Positions 1 to 11,065 of a DNA stretch of 64,000 nucleotides are shown here, piece by piece (position 1 is the stretch's first letter; the number at the start of each line of letters is the position of its first letter). The position numbers were made by a program, and so were the translations under genes. This DNA is from Sinotaia quadrata. Its lineage: Eukaryota; Mollusca; Gastropoda; Architaenioglossa; Viviparidae. The notes beneath the pieces were generated by a model. It saw only the letters and a list, made by a program, of their open reading frames with translations. It searched no databases and was not told the DNA's origin. The DNA lies in the NCBI GenBank assembly GCA_028829895.1, contig CM054181.1, forward strand, positions 7,118,001 through 7,182,000. The letters are read 5' to 3'.

Positions 1-420
1 ACTGTCAGTGAAGTCCAGCCTTGCCCAATAATATGGAATTCCTCACTATTTAAATGGTCAGTGAAGTCCAGTTTTGCCAAATAATATGAAACTCTTCACT
101 ATTTAAATGGTCAGTGAAGTCCAGTTTTGCCCAATAATATGGAATTCCTCACTATTTAAATGGTCAGTGAAGTCCAGTTTTGCCCAATAATATGGAATTC
201 CTCACAATTTAAATGGTTAGTGAAGTCCAGTTTTGCCCAATAATATGGAATTCCTCACTATTTAAATGGTCAGTGAAGTCCAGTTTTGCCCAATAATATG
301 GAATTCCTCACAATTTAAATGGTCAGTGAAGTCCAGTTTTGCCCAATAATATGGAATTCCTCACTATTTAAACGGCCTGTAAAGTCCAGTTTTGCTCAAT
401 AATATGGGATTCCTCGTTGA
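1..420. repeat. 53-bp minisatellite, about 8 copies, cut by window edge
   Basis: Head-to-tail copies of a 53-bp unit with core AGTGAAGTCCAGTTTTGCCC start at 5, 58, 111 and so on. Copies are nearly identical, except the last one (about 375-420), which is diverged. The array begins at the first base, so it probably continues outside the window. Confidence 0.95.
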
Positions 421-1036
421 AATTGGAATGTCTTTATATGCTAAATAAGTATACTGGATATATTTAGTATCTTTAGCTTTCTCTCTTTTTCTTTCCTTCC
501 CTTTCCTCTATTATCTCAAACAGCTTATTAGAAGTTTGACTACTACGTAAGGTTAAGCACAATTCAGACGCAACAGGAAATAGGCGGGATGAACAGCATA
601 CCTGGTGACCTTGTTCACAGAGCGCGACCTTTAATAAATGAACACACATAAATATACACGTGCATGTATGTACAATGAGTGAATAATTTTATCCAGCAGA
701 CCGTGAAAAAATCGTTTCTCTGACCAGTAAACCGCTGCTTGAGCACGAGCCGCCCTCTGACCTCAAGAAGCGATAGAATAGGGGAGGCTACTCGCTTTCA
801 CCAAACTCATCCCTTCCTGGTGCTCTTATAAACATGTCTCGAGCCCCTTTTGCGCAAATCAAATGCAACTGATATTTTTTTTTAAAACACACACGAAAAT
901 TTCCCCTGACTTGAGAAGATTAGCAAGAGCAGAAGCAAAGGGAAAGCTGGGGTGGAAGGGGATGGAGAGTGTCACCGCTACGCGAAGCGTCACTACCTGT
1001 TACACCACTTTTGTCACTCACCCTAAAGGACGCAGG

Positions 1037-1037
<1 letters not shown>
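421..1037. other. non-repetitive stretch, no gene seen
   Basis: Single-copy AT-rich sequence with a pyrimidine-rich tract at about 478-515. Short open frames near 863-1030 run straight into the TG microsatellite and show no domain. No RNA gene or transposon end was recognised. Confidence 0.5.
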
Positions 1038-1088
<51 letters not shown>

Positions 1089-1102
1089 GTCTGTGTGTGT
1101 GT
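1038..1102. repeat. (TG)n microsatellite
   Basis: About 32 TG dinucleotides with two interruptions near the right end (GCG and TCTG). Confidence 0.97.
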
Positions 1103-1490
1103 AAAAAGAAAGCAGGGACTCAGTGGATTTCCGAAAAGATCTGAAAGTAGCAGGTGATGCTACGAGAGATCAGATGATCAGCTTAAAACGGATGATGTGG
1201 AGATATGATAACGTTGGGAGATATGATAGCTTCAAGCTTTGTGAAACAACGCAGTTAAGGGATTGTTATAAGTAATACTAGATCATGGCAGCTTGTAGTC
1301 ATCTGTGCACTGATATTAGCTATTCGCGAGAACGGATAGTCTCTCTCTTCCCACCCTCCACCCCCTTCCAAAACTCTTAAATAATTTTCAACTTTACATA
1401 TGGATCAGATTCGAACATATTGGTTTTTTGTCATTAAGAGGAAACTTGGATGCAGCTCGCAGTTAAATATTTCCGACACAAATCATCAAT
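1103..1490. other. non-repetitive stretch, nothing recognised
   Basis: Ordinary single-copy sequence with no long open frame, RNA signature or repeat. Confidence 0.5.
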
Positions 1491-1790
1491 ACTTTACAGA
1501 CAACTGTCAATTCATAGTTGTCTTATGCATATATAGACTTTACAGACAACTGTCAATTCATAGTTGTCTTATGCATAGATAGATAGACTTTACAGACAAC
1601 TGTCAATTCATAGTTGTCTTATGCATAGATAGATAGACTTTACAGACAACTGTCAATTCATAGTTGTCTTATGCATAGATAGATAGACTTTACAGACAAC
1701 TGTCAATTCATAGTTGTCTTATGCATAGATAGATAGACTTTACAGACAACTGTCAATTCATAGTTGTCTTATATAGACAGATAGATAGAT
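1491..1790. repeat. 50-bp minisatellite, 6 copies, hairpin in unit
   Basis: Copies start at 1491, 1537, 1587, 1637, 1687 and 1737. Each carries GACAACT and its complement AGTTGTC ten bases apart, so every unit can fold into a 7-bp stem. A short GATA run joins units. Degenerate GATA/GACA follows to about 1850. Confidence 0.95.
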
Positions 1791-2071
1791 GAACGGACGG
1801 ATAGAGATAATTAGACAGACAGACGACGGAAAGACGGACAGACAGATTGATCGCCTTTTACAAACAGAAACACAAAACACAAACAGGACATGGCTTGTAG
1901 TTTGATTAATCCCCTTCCCTTCCCAGACAATCCCCAACTAGCTGTTCAGTTAAACTGACAAAATAATGTCCACTACAGACTTTTTAAAAAACCCAAGTAA
2001 ATATTTATTTAATCTATACTTGCAGGCATACCTGGGATCTAGTCACCTAACGAGTAGAATAGTAGTTCAAA
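1791..2071. other. short-motif tail and single-copy sequence
   Basis: Degenerate GATA/GACAGACA to about 1850, then single-copy sequence. No gene is visible. Confidence 0.5.
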
Positions 2072-2272
2072 CATCACGAGACATATATAGAACAGCACTC
2101 TCCTTTATTAATTAAAGGTATACATCACGAGACATATATAGAACAGCACTCTCCTTTATTAATTAAAGGTATACATCACGAGACATATATAGAACAGCAC
2201 TCTCCTTTATTAATTAAAGGTATACATCACGAGACATATATAGAACAGCACTCTCCTTTATTAATTAAAGGT
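2072..2272. repeat. 51-bp minisatellite, 4 copies
   Basis: Copies start at 2072, 2123, 2174 and 2225, with core CATCACGAGACATATATAGA. They are essentially identical, so the amplification is recent. Each unit ends in the AT-rich palindrome-like TTAATTAA. Confidence 0.96.
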
Positions 2273-2358
2273 AGTGATGCTGCCCGAGAGTGCAATCTAT
2301 GCAGTTGGCATACATTTATTAGGTAATGGATGTAAAAATGGTATGTCAATTCTACAGT

Positions 2359-2556
2359 CTATAATGAAATATTCTTAGAAGGTTTAGTGGTCTGCACTGC
2401 TATAGCACTCGCCCACATGGCCCTGCATTTGTTCACACCGCCACACAAGTCGATACTGACTCCTGCGAGAAAGTGTTTGTTGTATCCAAGCTGTTTAAAC
2501 AAGCACGTGGCATAGTACTCACTCTTGAAATGATACACCAGAACAATGTCCATCAA
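2359..2556 (-). CDS. possible coding exon or relic, unknown product
   Basis: An open minus-strand frame of 65 codons ends in TAG. It is less AT-rich than its surroundings and has a varied composition with four cysteines (…LCGGVNKC…). CAG-type acceptor candidates lie inside it (for example TTTCTCGCAG), as does a GTGAGT donor-like sequence. No family was recognised. It sits between two AT-rich arrays and its length alone is not significant. It could be a chance ORF, a TE relic or part of an unrecognised gene. Confidence 0.18.
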   Translation of the reverse strand: MMDIVLVYHFKSEYYATCLFKQLGYNKHFLAGVSIDLCGGVNKCRAMWASAIAVQTTKPSKNISL

Positions 2557-2559
2557 TAT

Positions 2560-2815
2560 CTTATGAAGTAATTCTAATGTACTATTAAATGTAAAGAAAT
2601 ACTAAAGTGTTATTAATCCATCATAAAGTAAACGTAAAGTGCTATTAATGTACTATTAAGTAATTATAATGTACTATTAAATGTAAAGAAATACTAAAGT
2701 AAATATAAACATAAAGTAAACGTAAAGTGCTATTAATGTACTATTAAGTAATTCTAATGTATTAATAATGTATTATAAAGTAATTCTAATGAGTTATATT
2801 AATGCATTATAAATA
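2560..2815. repeat. degenerate AT-rich tandem repeat, period about 90
   Basis: The phrase AAGTGCTATTAATGTACTAT recurs about 89 bp apart, within a wider stretch of short motifs such as TACTATTAA and TAATTCTAATG. Copies are diverged. Confidence 0.75.
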
Positions 2816-3486
2816 ATTGTTCAACCTTTTTGCTCGGCAGATAATCAACTGTTGGGCCTAGATCTCTCACAGTGACTAAGATTCTAAGGCTAAGACAGTA
2901 ATATTAGGCAATACATTTTAATAACCAAACATTGTATAAAATATTAGTTATATAATAACACGAGGACTGAAAACATCCTTCGTACTGACGTCTGCGAGTT
3001 CTGTCGAAACATCTCGCTAGCACAACCTTCTCATGCCTCGCAAGACCCCCAAATCAAAACCACGGTATAATTTAAAGTAGCCTCTATAATAACAGAATTT
3101 GGTCAACTATTTTAAATTTTCTAAACCTCGACACTTAATGTTTCCGCTTACATTTACAAACTAAATCAGCCACACACTTGACACTGGCCGCAATTATACT
3201 GGCCAGTAGGTTTAATTAGCTTCCATTCTAAAAAGAAAGAGTCTATTATGACTTATGCGCAATTCAGATCAACACAAAGAAGGCGTCTTTAATTTAGAAA
3301 CAATGTTTCACATAGTGCATCCTGTCACGTGATTAATCACAAGAGTACGCATGCACTCAGGTCTTTTGTTTGCACTGTCACTTTCATGTTTATTACAAGA
3401 ATGAAGAATTAAACATCGGTCCAGATTGTACAAAGTGTACTGTTGTTTTCGGTAAAATAAAATAAAAGAAAAAGAAACAAGACAAG
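2816..3486. other. non-repetitive AT-rich stretch
   Basis: No open frame, RNA gene or repeat was recognised. An E-box CACGTG occurs near 3328. Confidence 0.5.
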
Positions 3487-3830
3487 CAGTAGCTCAGAAA
3501 GCCAGACACTTGCTTTTCTCTTAAGTGACCGGGGTTTGATCCTCCATTCTGGAAAAAACAAAAATAATAAAGGGCGATCCATAACCATTTCATACCTGGA
3601 GGTGGTACTTGAGTGTTCAATTCTGTCGGGTGAGAGGATGAATCTAGTCTGATGTATTCACTTTAACGAACCCTTAACCGTTGAGACTTGAAAGAGAGTC
3701 ACGGGCAAAAATCACCCAGCCAATATGTTACTTCCCAACCACCACCAGAAGTGACACATATTTTCTTTGAAGACTTCACCCGTGTGCGAATTTAGCGAAA
3801 GTTGAAGCGGGCGTTAAACTGAAATCAACC
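3487..3830 (+). mobile_element. tRNA-derived SINE, copy 1
   Basis: The head has a pol III A-box-like segment (AGTAGCTCAGAAAGCCAGA) and, about 35 bp on, a B-box-like GGGGTTTGATCC. The body shares CATAACC(A/G)TTTC and GAAGGTGGT-like blocks with the copy at 18720, in the same order. The 3' part ends in GGGCGTTAAACTGAAATCAA, which resembles a fragment near 6135. The pol III promoter layout is established for tRNA-SINEs. Family membership is inferred from the shared body, and the exact ends are uncertain. Confidence 0.65.
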
Positions 3831-5527
3831 ACTTGATCAGTCCATCGCATGTCAGATGGTGTTGCCGAAACTGGTTTGTAAAAGGAGTGCTTCTTATTAA
3901 AAACTACAGTGGTTGGTAGAGTTGTGTTCCTTGCCTGTACTGTCGGTCTGGCCGAAATTTGAAATCGTTCTTGTAGATTACAGTGCAAGCTTCAATAAAT
4001 ACTTTTTTTTTTTTTGTATCACGAACTTCACATTTGGTATCAACCATTCACTGTCCAGTGATCCATCTTTTCTGTGTACTTATCGATTTTCCTTAATTGA
4101 CGTCTTTCATTGCATTTTTCATTTTAATGTTTTTCCTCCATCTTCTTTTGTATTCTGTATTGGTTTTTAAAGTGACTTTCAGTCTGTGCCTCAAATTCTA
4201 CAGAAGGGCATTTTTTTAAAAGCTAGAATTGCTTTCTTTTACACACTTATCTTTATACTATGTTGATTTTGAAAAAGACATCTTGGTTTTGTGATTTAAA
4301 AATATTTCTTTTTTCACATTGTAAATAATATTTTAAAATTACTTTCAAATTTTATTGTACTATTTATTATATTTATATTTTTACTTATTTAATATATGTG
4401 TGCACAAATTTATTGTCTTGTCCAAGGAAATATTGCCTTTATGCAGTGTTGTTTCTTTTCATTTGTGACAGCAAAGCTGGTAATCACCCATAGTTTCAGT
4501 ACCGGAAGTACGTCATGAAAGGTGTCCATTGAGTCCGGAAACGAAACTAGGTTAGTGGAGCAAAAGTTTAAATTTACAGAATTAGATATTTATTTTTATT
4601 TTTTAAAGGTGAAGTAAATGAGCAAATGAGAACAAGGTGATGGGAGTTAGTGACTGTTTCTTAACCTGTGGACAACAATTAACGACATCAATCAATCAAT
4701 AACAACAGCACCCCAGATAATATCCCCCACAAAATCTATAGTAACAAGAAAACAACCACAATAAAAAGCAACAAAACATTAAGAATAATGACAAATAGCC
4801 AAAAGACATAAACAACGAAAACGATACATTCGAAACAGAAACAATATCTGATAAAAATAAAAGAAGCAAGAAAACCAAACAACATTAAAAAGTGGGGGGG
4901 GCAGGGGGCAATAGCTACGCTAACATCTACATCAGTAAAGAACAATTTGGTGGGTAAAGAAATTTAGAACAAAAACAAAATCCCAACAGAAACAGAATAA
5001 AATAATAGAATCGCCAACACCACCCACCCACCATTCCCCTCTCCAAATATCATGTAATGAGTAACATCACTAACAACAGGAGTATGTAAAATCCAGCGTC
5101 GACTAAGGCAACTCTGCACGTGGCTACATCTCATTTTGGGACAGGTCATGTGATATGATCTAGTGCCTAGTTCACTGTGTCAAAACGTAATACGTTGAAC
5201 ACGCATTTTCCATACATATCATTTGCTTCACTTGTGGTGTAAGAAAATCCGAAACGTGATATCGGAATTCAAGACCAAAATATACTTTAGTTTTCATACT
5301 TCCAATTGATCTCGTCTTTTGCGTTTCACAATTAGAAACTACTGCATGTATATATACTGGGGGGCAAACAGGTCCTTCTTTTGTGATAGGGAACAAAATT
5401 AATGAACGTCTCTCAAACCCTTTTGTTAATTCAGGTCCTTGCTACCAGGCGATATTAATTAATATTTTTAAAAAATAATAATAACGAATTATGCTATTCC
5501 ATGTGGAATGTTAAACCAACGCAAGAC
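3831..5527. other. AT-rich single-copy stretch
   Basis: T-rich to about 4450 with a poly-T run at about 4002-4015, then A-rich from 4690 to 4890 with a G run at about 4893-4900. Hydrophobic-looking minus-strand frames at 4696-4945 come from A-rich DNA and are not credible genes. Confidence 0.5.
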
Positions 5528-5799
5528 CACACACCAATGTCACTATTTGACTACACCATTATGTCACTTTCTGAATACACCAATGTCACTTTTTGAATAC
5601 ACCAATGTCACTTTTTGAATACACCAATGTCACTATTTGATTACACAATTATGTCACTTTTTGACTACACCAATGTCACTTTTTGAATACACCAATGTCA
5701 TTATTTGACCACACCAATGTCACTATTTGACTACACCATTATGTCACTTTTTGACCATACCAATGTCACTTTTTGAATACACCAATGTCACTTTTTGAA
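5528..5799. repeat. 22-25-bp minisatellite, about 12 copies
   Basis: Core ACACCAATGTCACTTTTTGA. Variants have ACTATTTGA or an extra AT (ACCATTATGTCAC), so the period moves between 22 and 25. Confidence 0.93.
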
Positions 5800-5854
5800 A
5801 ACTTCCTAATTCTGCTGGTGGAGGAGGGGATGGTGGTGTTGGTGCGAGTATTTA

Positions 5855-5926
<72 letters not shown>
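5855..5926. repeat. (TG)n microsatellite
   Basis: About 36 dinucleotides with one CG interruption near the left end. It interrupts otherwise unique sequence. Confidence 0.97.
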
Positions 5927-5927
<1 letters not shown>

Positions 5928-6290
5928 TACAACTAACGGATAACCATTTAGAGCTGGAAGTGGTGAGTTTAGTGTCCAGTCCGACGAATGAGACGACAAA
6001 TCTCGTCTCGTGTGCTACAAACTGCTCACGCTAAAGGTTGAAAACAGTCGGTTGCAGGGAATCTCGAAAATTCAACGAAAACTTCACTCTTGCAAACATG
6101 GCGCTCTATGTTTCTTTGCCAGAACATAAATCCTCGGAAATTAGCAAAAAATAGAAGAAGGCGTGAAACCCAAAATCAACCCAAATCAACTAAATGAGAA
6201 TAATTGGCTTTAGCTTTAAGCTACACAACTAATTCCTCAGTACACCTGTGTAACAAACGAGACACTAGTTATACAAGTGCCATTAAATCG
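5927..6290. other. single-copy stretch with a SINE-tail-like fragment
   Basis: Around 6130-6176 the phrase AGGCGTGAAACCCAAAATCA resembles the 3' end of the SINE at 3487-3830 (GGGCGTTAAACTGAAATCAA). A decayed SINE 3' end is possible. Nothing else was recognised. Confidence 0.35.
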
Positions 6291-7695
6291 TCAGCTTACA
6301 TTGCAAACAGTGAGACACTAAATCATCAGTCATTACTGTAAACAGTGAGACACTAAATCATCAGTCATTACTGTAAACAGTGAGACACTAAATCATCAGT
6401 CATTACTGTAAACAGTGAGACACTAAATCATCAGTCATTACTGTAAACAATGAGACACTAGTTATACAAGTGCCACTAAATCGTCAGCTTACATTGCAAA
6501 CAGTGAGACACTAAATCATCAGTTTATAACTGAACAGCAAGACTCTAAATTGTCAATGTGAACAGCGAGACACTAAATCGTCAGTTTATAATTGTGAACA
6601 GTGATATCATCTGTTTATAATTGTGGAACAGTGACTAAATCATCAGTTAATCACTGTGAACAGCGAGATACTAAATCATCAGGTTATTACTGCGAACAGC
6701 AAGACACTAAATAGTCAGTGTGAACAGCGAGACACTAAATAGTCAGTGTGAACAGCGAGACACTAAATAGTCAGTGTGAATAGCAAAATGCTAAATCATC
6801 ACTTAATCACTGTAAACAAAGAGTCATTAAATCATCAGTTTATCTTTGTGAACAAAGAGACATTAAATCATCAGTTTATCACTATGAGAGAACAGAGGGA
6901 CACTAAATTGTTAGTTTATCACTGTGAACAGCGATACACTAAATCGTCAATGTGATCCATCCATTTATCACTGTGAACAGAGAGACACTAAATTGTCAGT
7001 TTATAACTAAACAGCAAGATTCTAAATTGTCAATGTAAACAACGAGACACTAAATTGTCAGTTTATAACTGAACAGCAACATTCTAAATTGTCAATGCGA
7101 ACAGCGAGACACTAAATCGTCAGTTTATCTCTGTGAACAAAAAGACACTAAATCGTCATTTATCACCGTGAACAGAGAGACACTAAATCGTCAGTTTATC
7201 ACTATGAACAGAAACACACTAAATCGTCAATGTGAACAGTGAAATACTAAATCGTCCATTTATCACTGTGAATAGAGAGACACTAAATCGTCAGTTTATA
7301 ACTGAACAGCAAGACTCTAAATTGTCAATGTGAACGGCAAGACACTAAATTGTCAGTTTATCACTGTGAACAGCGAGATACTAAATCGTCAGTTCATCAC
7401 TGTGAACAGAGAGAGACACTAAATCGCCAGTTTATCACTGTGAACAGCGAGATATTAAATTGTCAGGTAATCATTGCGAACAGCGAGACCTAAATAGTCA
7501 ATGTGAATAGCGATATTAAATCATCAGTTTATCACTGTAAAGAGCGAGACACTAAATCGTCAGTAATTACTGTAAACAATGAGACATTAATTCGTCAGTT
7601 TATGACTGTAAACAGTGAGACACTAAATCGTCAGTCATTACTGTAAACAGCGAGACACTAAATCGTCAGTCATTACTGTAAACAGTGAGACATTA
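6291..7695. repeat. 1.4-kb degenerate 34-37-bp minisatellite, about 40 copies
   Basis: Core GAGACACTAAATCGTCAGTT recurs every 34-37 bp through the whole interval. Copies at 6300-6470 and 7590-7690 are more alike (CATCAGTCATTACTGTAAAC type) than those in the middle, which carry many substitutions and small indels. The array looks old and patchily homogenised. Confidence 0.93.
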
Positions 7696-8404
7696 ACCCG
7701 GTTAATTGTGGTACTATGCCAACTGCCCTAAGGTCACTTGACCGAGTAGGGTACAGTCTAGTTCAGTACACACACACAGACAAGAATTAATTTGCTTTCG
7801 CTTCCTCAATTCGTCTTTTCCTTGTTCCAGGTTAACTGACAACTTTTGTAGGATGTTTTTTTCTGAAAGGCTACAAAAGAATTAGCATCAGACGACAGTC
7901 AGATTTGTAACAAACGATAGGCTAACAAAGAGTTTTCTTTAAAAAAAAGAAATATGCGAGAATGGAAAATTAATATCTCGAAAGTTACTGTAAACAATTT
8001 TCTAATTGAACCCGTTTAATTTCAGAAGTACACCATCAATGGACACATAGAGACTAACAACGGGCGTCCGCACCAAATGTCTCAACAACCAAACTGGTAA
8101 TGTCAAGCGAATTTAGTACAGTAATTTTTCTTGAAATTAGAAACAAACTTTAGCCATCAAATGAGTACCGTGCCACTACTTGACCTCTGACCTCTCTGTA
8201 TATGCACGTCATATTTACGACGTCGTATTTTGATCTCATTTACATGGAAACTAAAAGACTGGGTTTTAGTCGCTATGTAAAGAACACCTAAAAATAAATA
8301 TTTCAAAACAATACCAAAAAAAAAAACCAAAAAAAAAATTAACCCCAAACAAACCAATGTTGCAAAACGAAAAGAAAATCATTTGAAATGATTCTTATCT
8401 GATA
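7696..8404. other. single-copy stretch
   Basis: A-rich runs at about 8318-8340. No gene or RNA recognised. It lies on the 3' side of the hAT relic (minus strand), but no terminal inverted repeat was identified. Confidence 0.5.
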
Positions 8405-9840
8405 TACCTCGATAGCCACCTCATTTCAACATGGAGAAGGAGATGTTGGTGTTGCGAGTCCATACTCTCACAAGAGCAGCCTGGAGTTCATAGCTCGACT
8501 ACGAATTTCATTTATGATCTTCACCGCGTCATTCATCACAGTAAACTAGAAAACTTGTCTGCAGTTAGATGCTCCCAGTGGATCAAACAGTGAGTGGACA
8601 ACATTTCTGGATGAAAAACGTCCTTTATTTTCGCAACTACACCTGAGCGATGTCCAGTCATGCTCGCAGCACCATCTGTACCCAACGCTCTTGCCCCAGT
8701 CTATGCCCTGACCTTGAAAACACTCATCAAGAGCACTAAATATCTCTGAACTAGTGGTCCGTCCTGTCTATGCCCTGATCTTGAAAACACTCATCAAGAG
8801 CACTAAATATCTCTGAACTAGTGGTCTGTCCTGTCTAAGCCCTGACCTTGAAAACACTCATCAAGAGCGCTAAATATCTCTGAACTAGTGGTCTGTCCTG
8901 TCTAAGCCCTGACCTTGAAAACACTCATCAAGAGCGCTAAATATCTCTGAAGTAGTGGTCTGTCCTGTCTAAGCCCTGACCTTGAAAACACTCATCAAGA
9001 GCGCTAAATATCTCTGAACTAGTGGTCTGTCCTGTCTAAGCCCTGACCTTGAAAACACTCATCAAGAGCGCTAAATATCTCTGAAGTAGTGGTCTGTCCT
9101 GTCTAAGCCCTGACCTTGAAAACACTCATCAAGAGCGCTAAATATCTCTGAACTAGTGGTCTGTCCTGTCTAAGCCCTGACCTTGAAAATACTCATCAAG
9201 AGCACTAAATATCTCTGAACTAGTGGTCTGTCCTGTCTAAGCCCTGACCTTGAAAACACTCATCAAGAGCGCTAAATATCTCTGAACTAGTGGTCTGTCC
9301 TGTCTAAGCCCTGACCTTGAAAATACTCATCAAGAGCGCTAAATATCTCTGAACTAGTGGTCTGTCCTGTCTAAGCCCTGACCTTGAAAATACTCATCAA
9401 GAGCGCTAAATATCTCTGAACTAGTGGTCTGTCCTGTCTAAGCCCTGACCTTGAAAATACTCATCAAGAGCGCTAAATATCTCTGAACTAGTGGTCTGTC
9501 CTGTCTAAGCCCTGACCTTGAAAACACTCATCAAGAGCGCTAAATATCTCTGAACTAGTGATCTGTCCTGTCTAAGCCCTGACCTTGAAAACACTCATCA
9601 AGAGCGCTAAATATCTCTGAACTAGTGATCTGTCCAGGTACGTCAAGGCAACAAAGAAGTTCTTTCCCTAAAGTATTCATCTTCACTATCCAGGTAGAAG
9701 CAAAGTAGAATAGCATGGTTACTCACATCAGTTGATTCATACAGTTGAATCTCAGAACATCTCGATTTCTTTATTCTCTCTACAATTGCTATATGTAGAT
9801 TAAAGGTGGATTTGTCTTCTCTGTTAGTAAGAAGTTTTAC
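8405..9840 (-). pseudogene. hAT-superfamily transposase relic (ZBED/SCAND3-like)
   Basis: Minus-strand translation, changing frame several times, gives hAT blocks in the family order. These are STDVSNHAILL (about 9700-9745), ELLCCLDVPGQ and SSEIFSALDECF (about 9570-9660), IDWGKSVG (8681-8704), TDGAASMTG with SGVVAKIKDVF (from 8679 down), STHCLIHWEHL, NDAVKIINEIRSRAMNSRLL (8475-8533) and HQHLLLHVEMRWLSR (8407-8460). hAT transposases cut and paste DNA through an RNase H-like fold split by an insertion domain. Stops (for example TGA just after SSLL), frameshifts, and QLYESTD where LDESTD is usual show it is dead. A 67-bp segment of its coding sequence is amplified inside it (8701-9636). No N-terminal BED finger, C-terminal dimerisation motif or TIR was identified, so it is a fragment. 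Confidence 0.85.
8701..9636. repeat. 67-bp minisatellite, about 14 copies, made of hAT transposase sequence
   Basis: Copies start at 8701, 8768 and then every 67 bp, with core AAGCCCTGACCTTGAAAACA. On the minus strand one unit reads SSEIFSALDECFQGQG, the transposase segment just before IDWGKSVG. The flanks on both sides continue the transposase alignment, so the repeat arose by tandem amplification inside the pseudogene. Because 67 is not a multiple of 3, it also destroys the frame. Confidence 0.95.
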
Positions 9841-10055
9841 ACCTATAGAAATAATGTGTGATGGTAAATGTTTTGTCTTTAATGTTGTGGGAGAGAAAAA
9901 CGTTTACAGCACCCGCATATCCGCCAAGGAGAGAGACAAATTGTGTCTGCTGGAGAATTATTAATAAAATAAAGATTTCTCATCACTTGTAATTAGTTAT
10001 GAATGATTAATTCATTAATAATAATCATAAACATTAACAGATGGCGTTGGCGTCA
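9841..10055. other. single-copy spacer
   Basis: AT-rich and about 215 bp. It may include the decayed 5' end of the transposase relic, but no motif is convincing. Confidence 0.4.
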
Positions 10056-10370
10056 AAGACGCCTATTTATATGACAGAGCTATAAGTGTTTAATGACGCC
10101 AGTTTCTATTATAGAGCTAGAAGTGTTTAATGACGCCAGTTTCTATTATAGAGCTAGAAGTGTTTAATGACGCCAGTTTCTATTATTGAGCTAGAAGTGT
10201 TTAATGACGCCAGTTTCTATTATTGAGCTGGAAGTGTTTAATGAAGCTCCATTTATAATACAGAGCTAGAAATGTGTATTGATGTCCATTTATAACACAG
10301 AGCCAGGTGTGTTTAATAATGTATCATTTATAATACAAAGCCAGAAATGTTTAATAATGTCTCATTTATA
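10056..10370. repeat. 37-bp minisatellite plus diverged relatives
   Basis: About four good copies (core AGTGTTTAATGACGCCAGTT) to about 10240, then three or four diverged units with CATTTATAA and AGAGC(T/C)AG blocks that lead into the next array. Confidence 0.9.
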
Positions 10371-10688
10371 AAAGAGCTAGAAATGGTGACTGACGACCAT
10401 TTATAAAAGAGCTAGAAATGGTGACTGACGACCATTTATAAAAGAGCTAGAAATGGTGACTGACGACCATTTATAAAAGCTAGAAATGGTGACTGACGAC
10501 CATTTATAAAAGAGCTAGAAATGGTGACTGACGACCATTTATAAAAGAGCTAGAAATGGTGACTGACGACCATTTATAAAAGAGCTAAAAATGGTGACTG
10601 ACGACCATTTATAAAAGAGCTAGAAATGGTGACTGACGACCATTTATAAAAGAGCTAGAAATGGTGACTGACGGCCATTTATAAAAGA
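10371..10688. repeat. 35-bp minisatellite, 9 copies
   Basis: Core GAAATGGTGACTGACGACCA with ATTTATAAAAGAGCTA. Nearly identical copies, one lacking two bases. Clearly related to the 37-bp units to its left. Confidence 0.96.
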
Positions 10689-10710
10689 AACAGAAGTATC
10701 GATTCTCATT

Positions 10711-10905
10711 CAATGACAAATAAAACAAAATTAGAACTATGCAATGACAAATAAAACAAAATTAGAACTATGCAATGACAAATAAAACAAAATTAGAACT
10801 ATGCAATGACAAATAAAACAAAATTAGAACTATGCAATGACAAATAAAACAAAATTAGAACTATGCAATGACAAATAAAACAAAATTAGAACTATGCAAT
10901 GACGA
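10711..10905. repeat. 31-bp minisatellite, 6 copies
   Basis: Copies start at 10711 and every 31 bp, with core CAATGACAAATAAAACAAAA. The last copy ends in CAATGACGACCATG, which joins it to the neighbouring TGACGACC units. Confidence 0.96.
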
Positions 10906-11065
10906 CCATGTGTAGCAAAGAGGCAGAGAGGTTATAATGAATATAATATATAACGGAGAGCTATAAATGTTTCCATTACGATCATGATTACAGAATTAGA
11001 AATGTTTTATCGTGAACATTTACAATACAAACTTAGAAGTATTAAAGACGATCAAATATATCACA

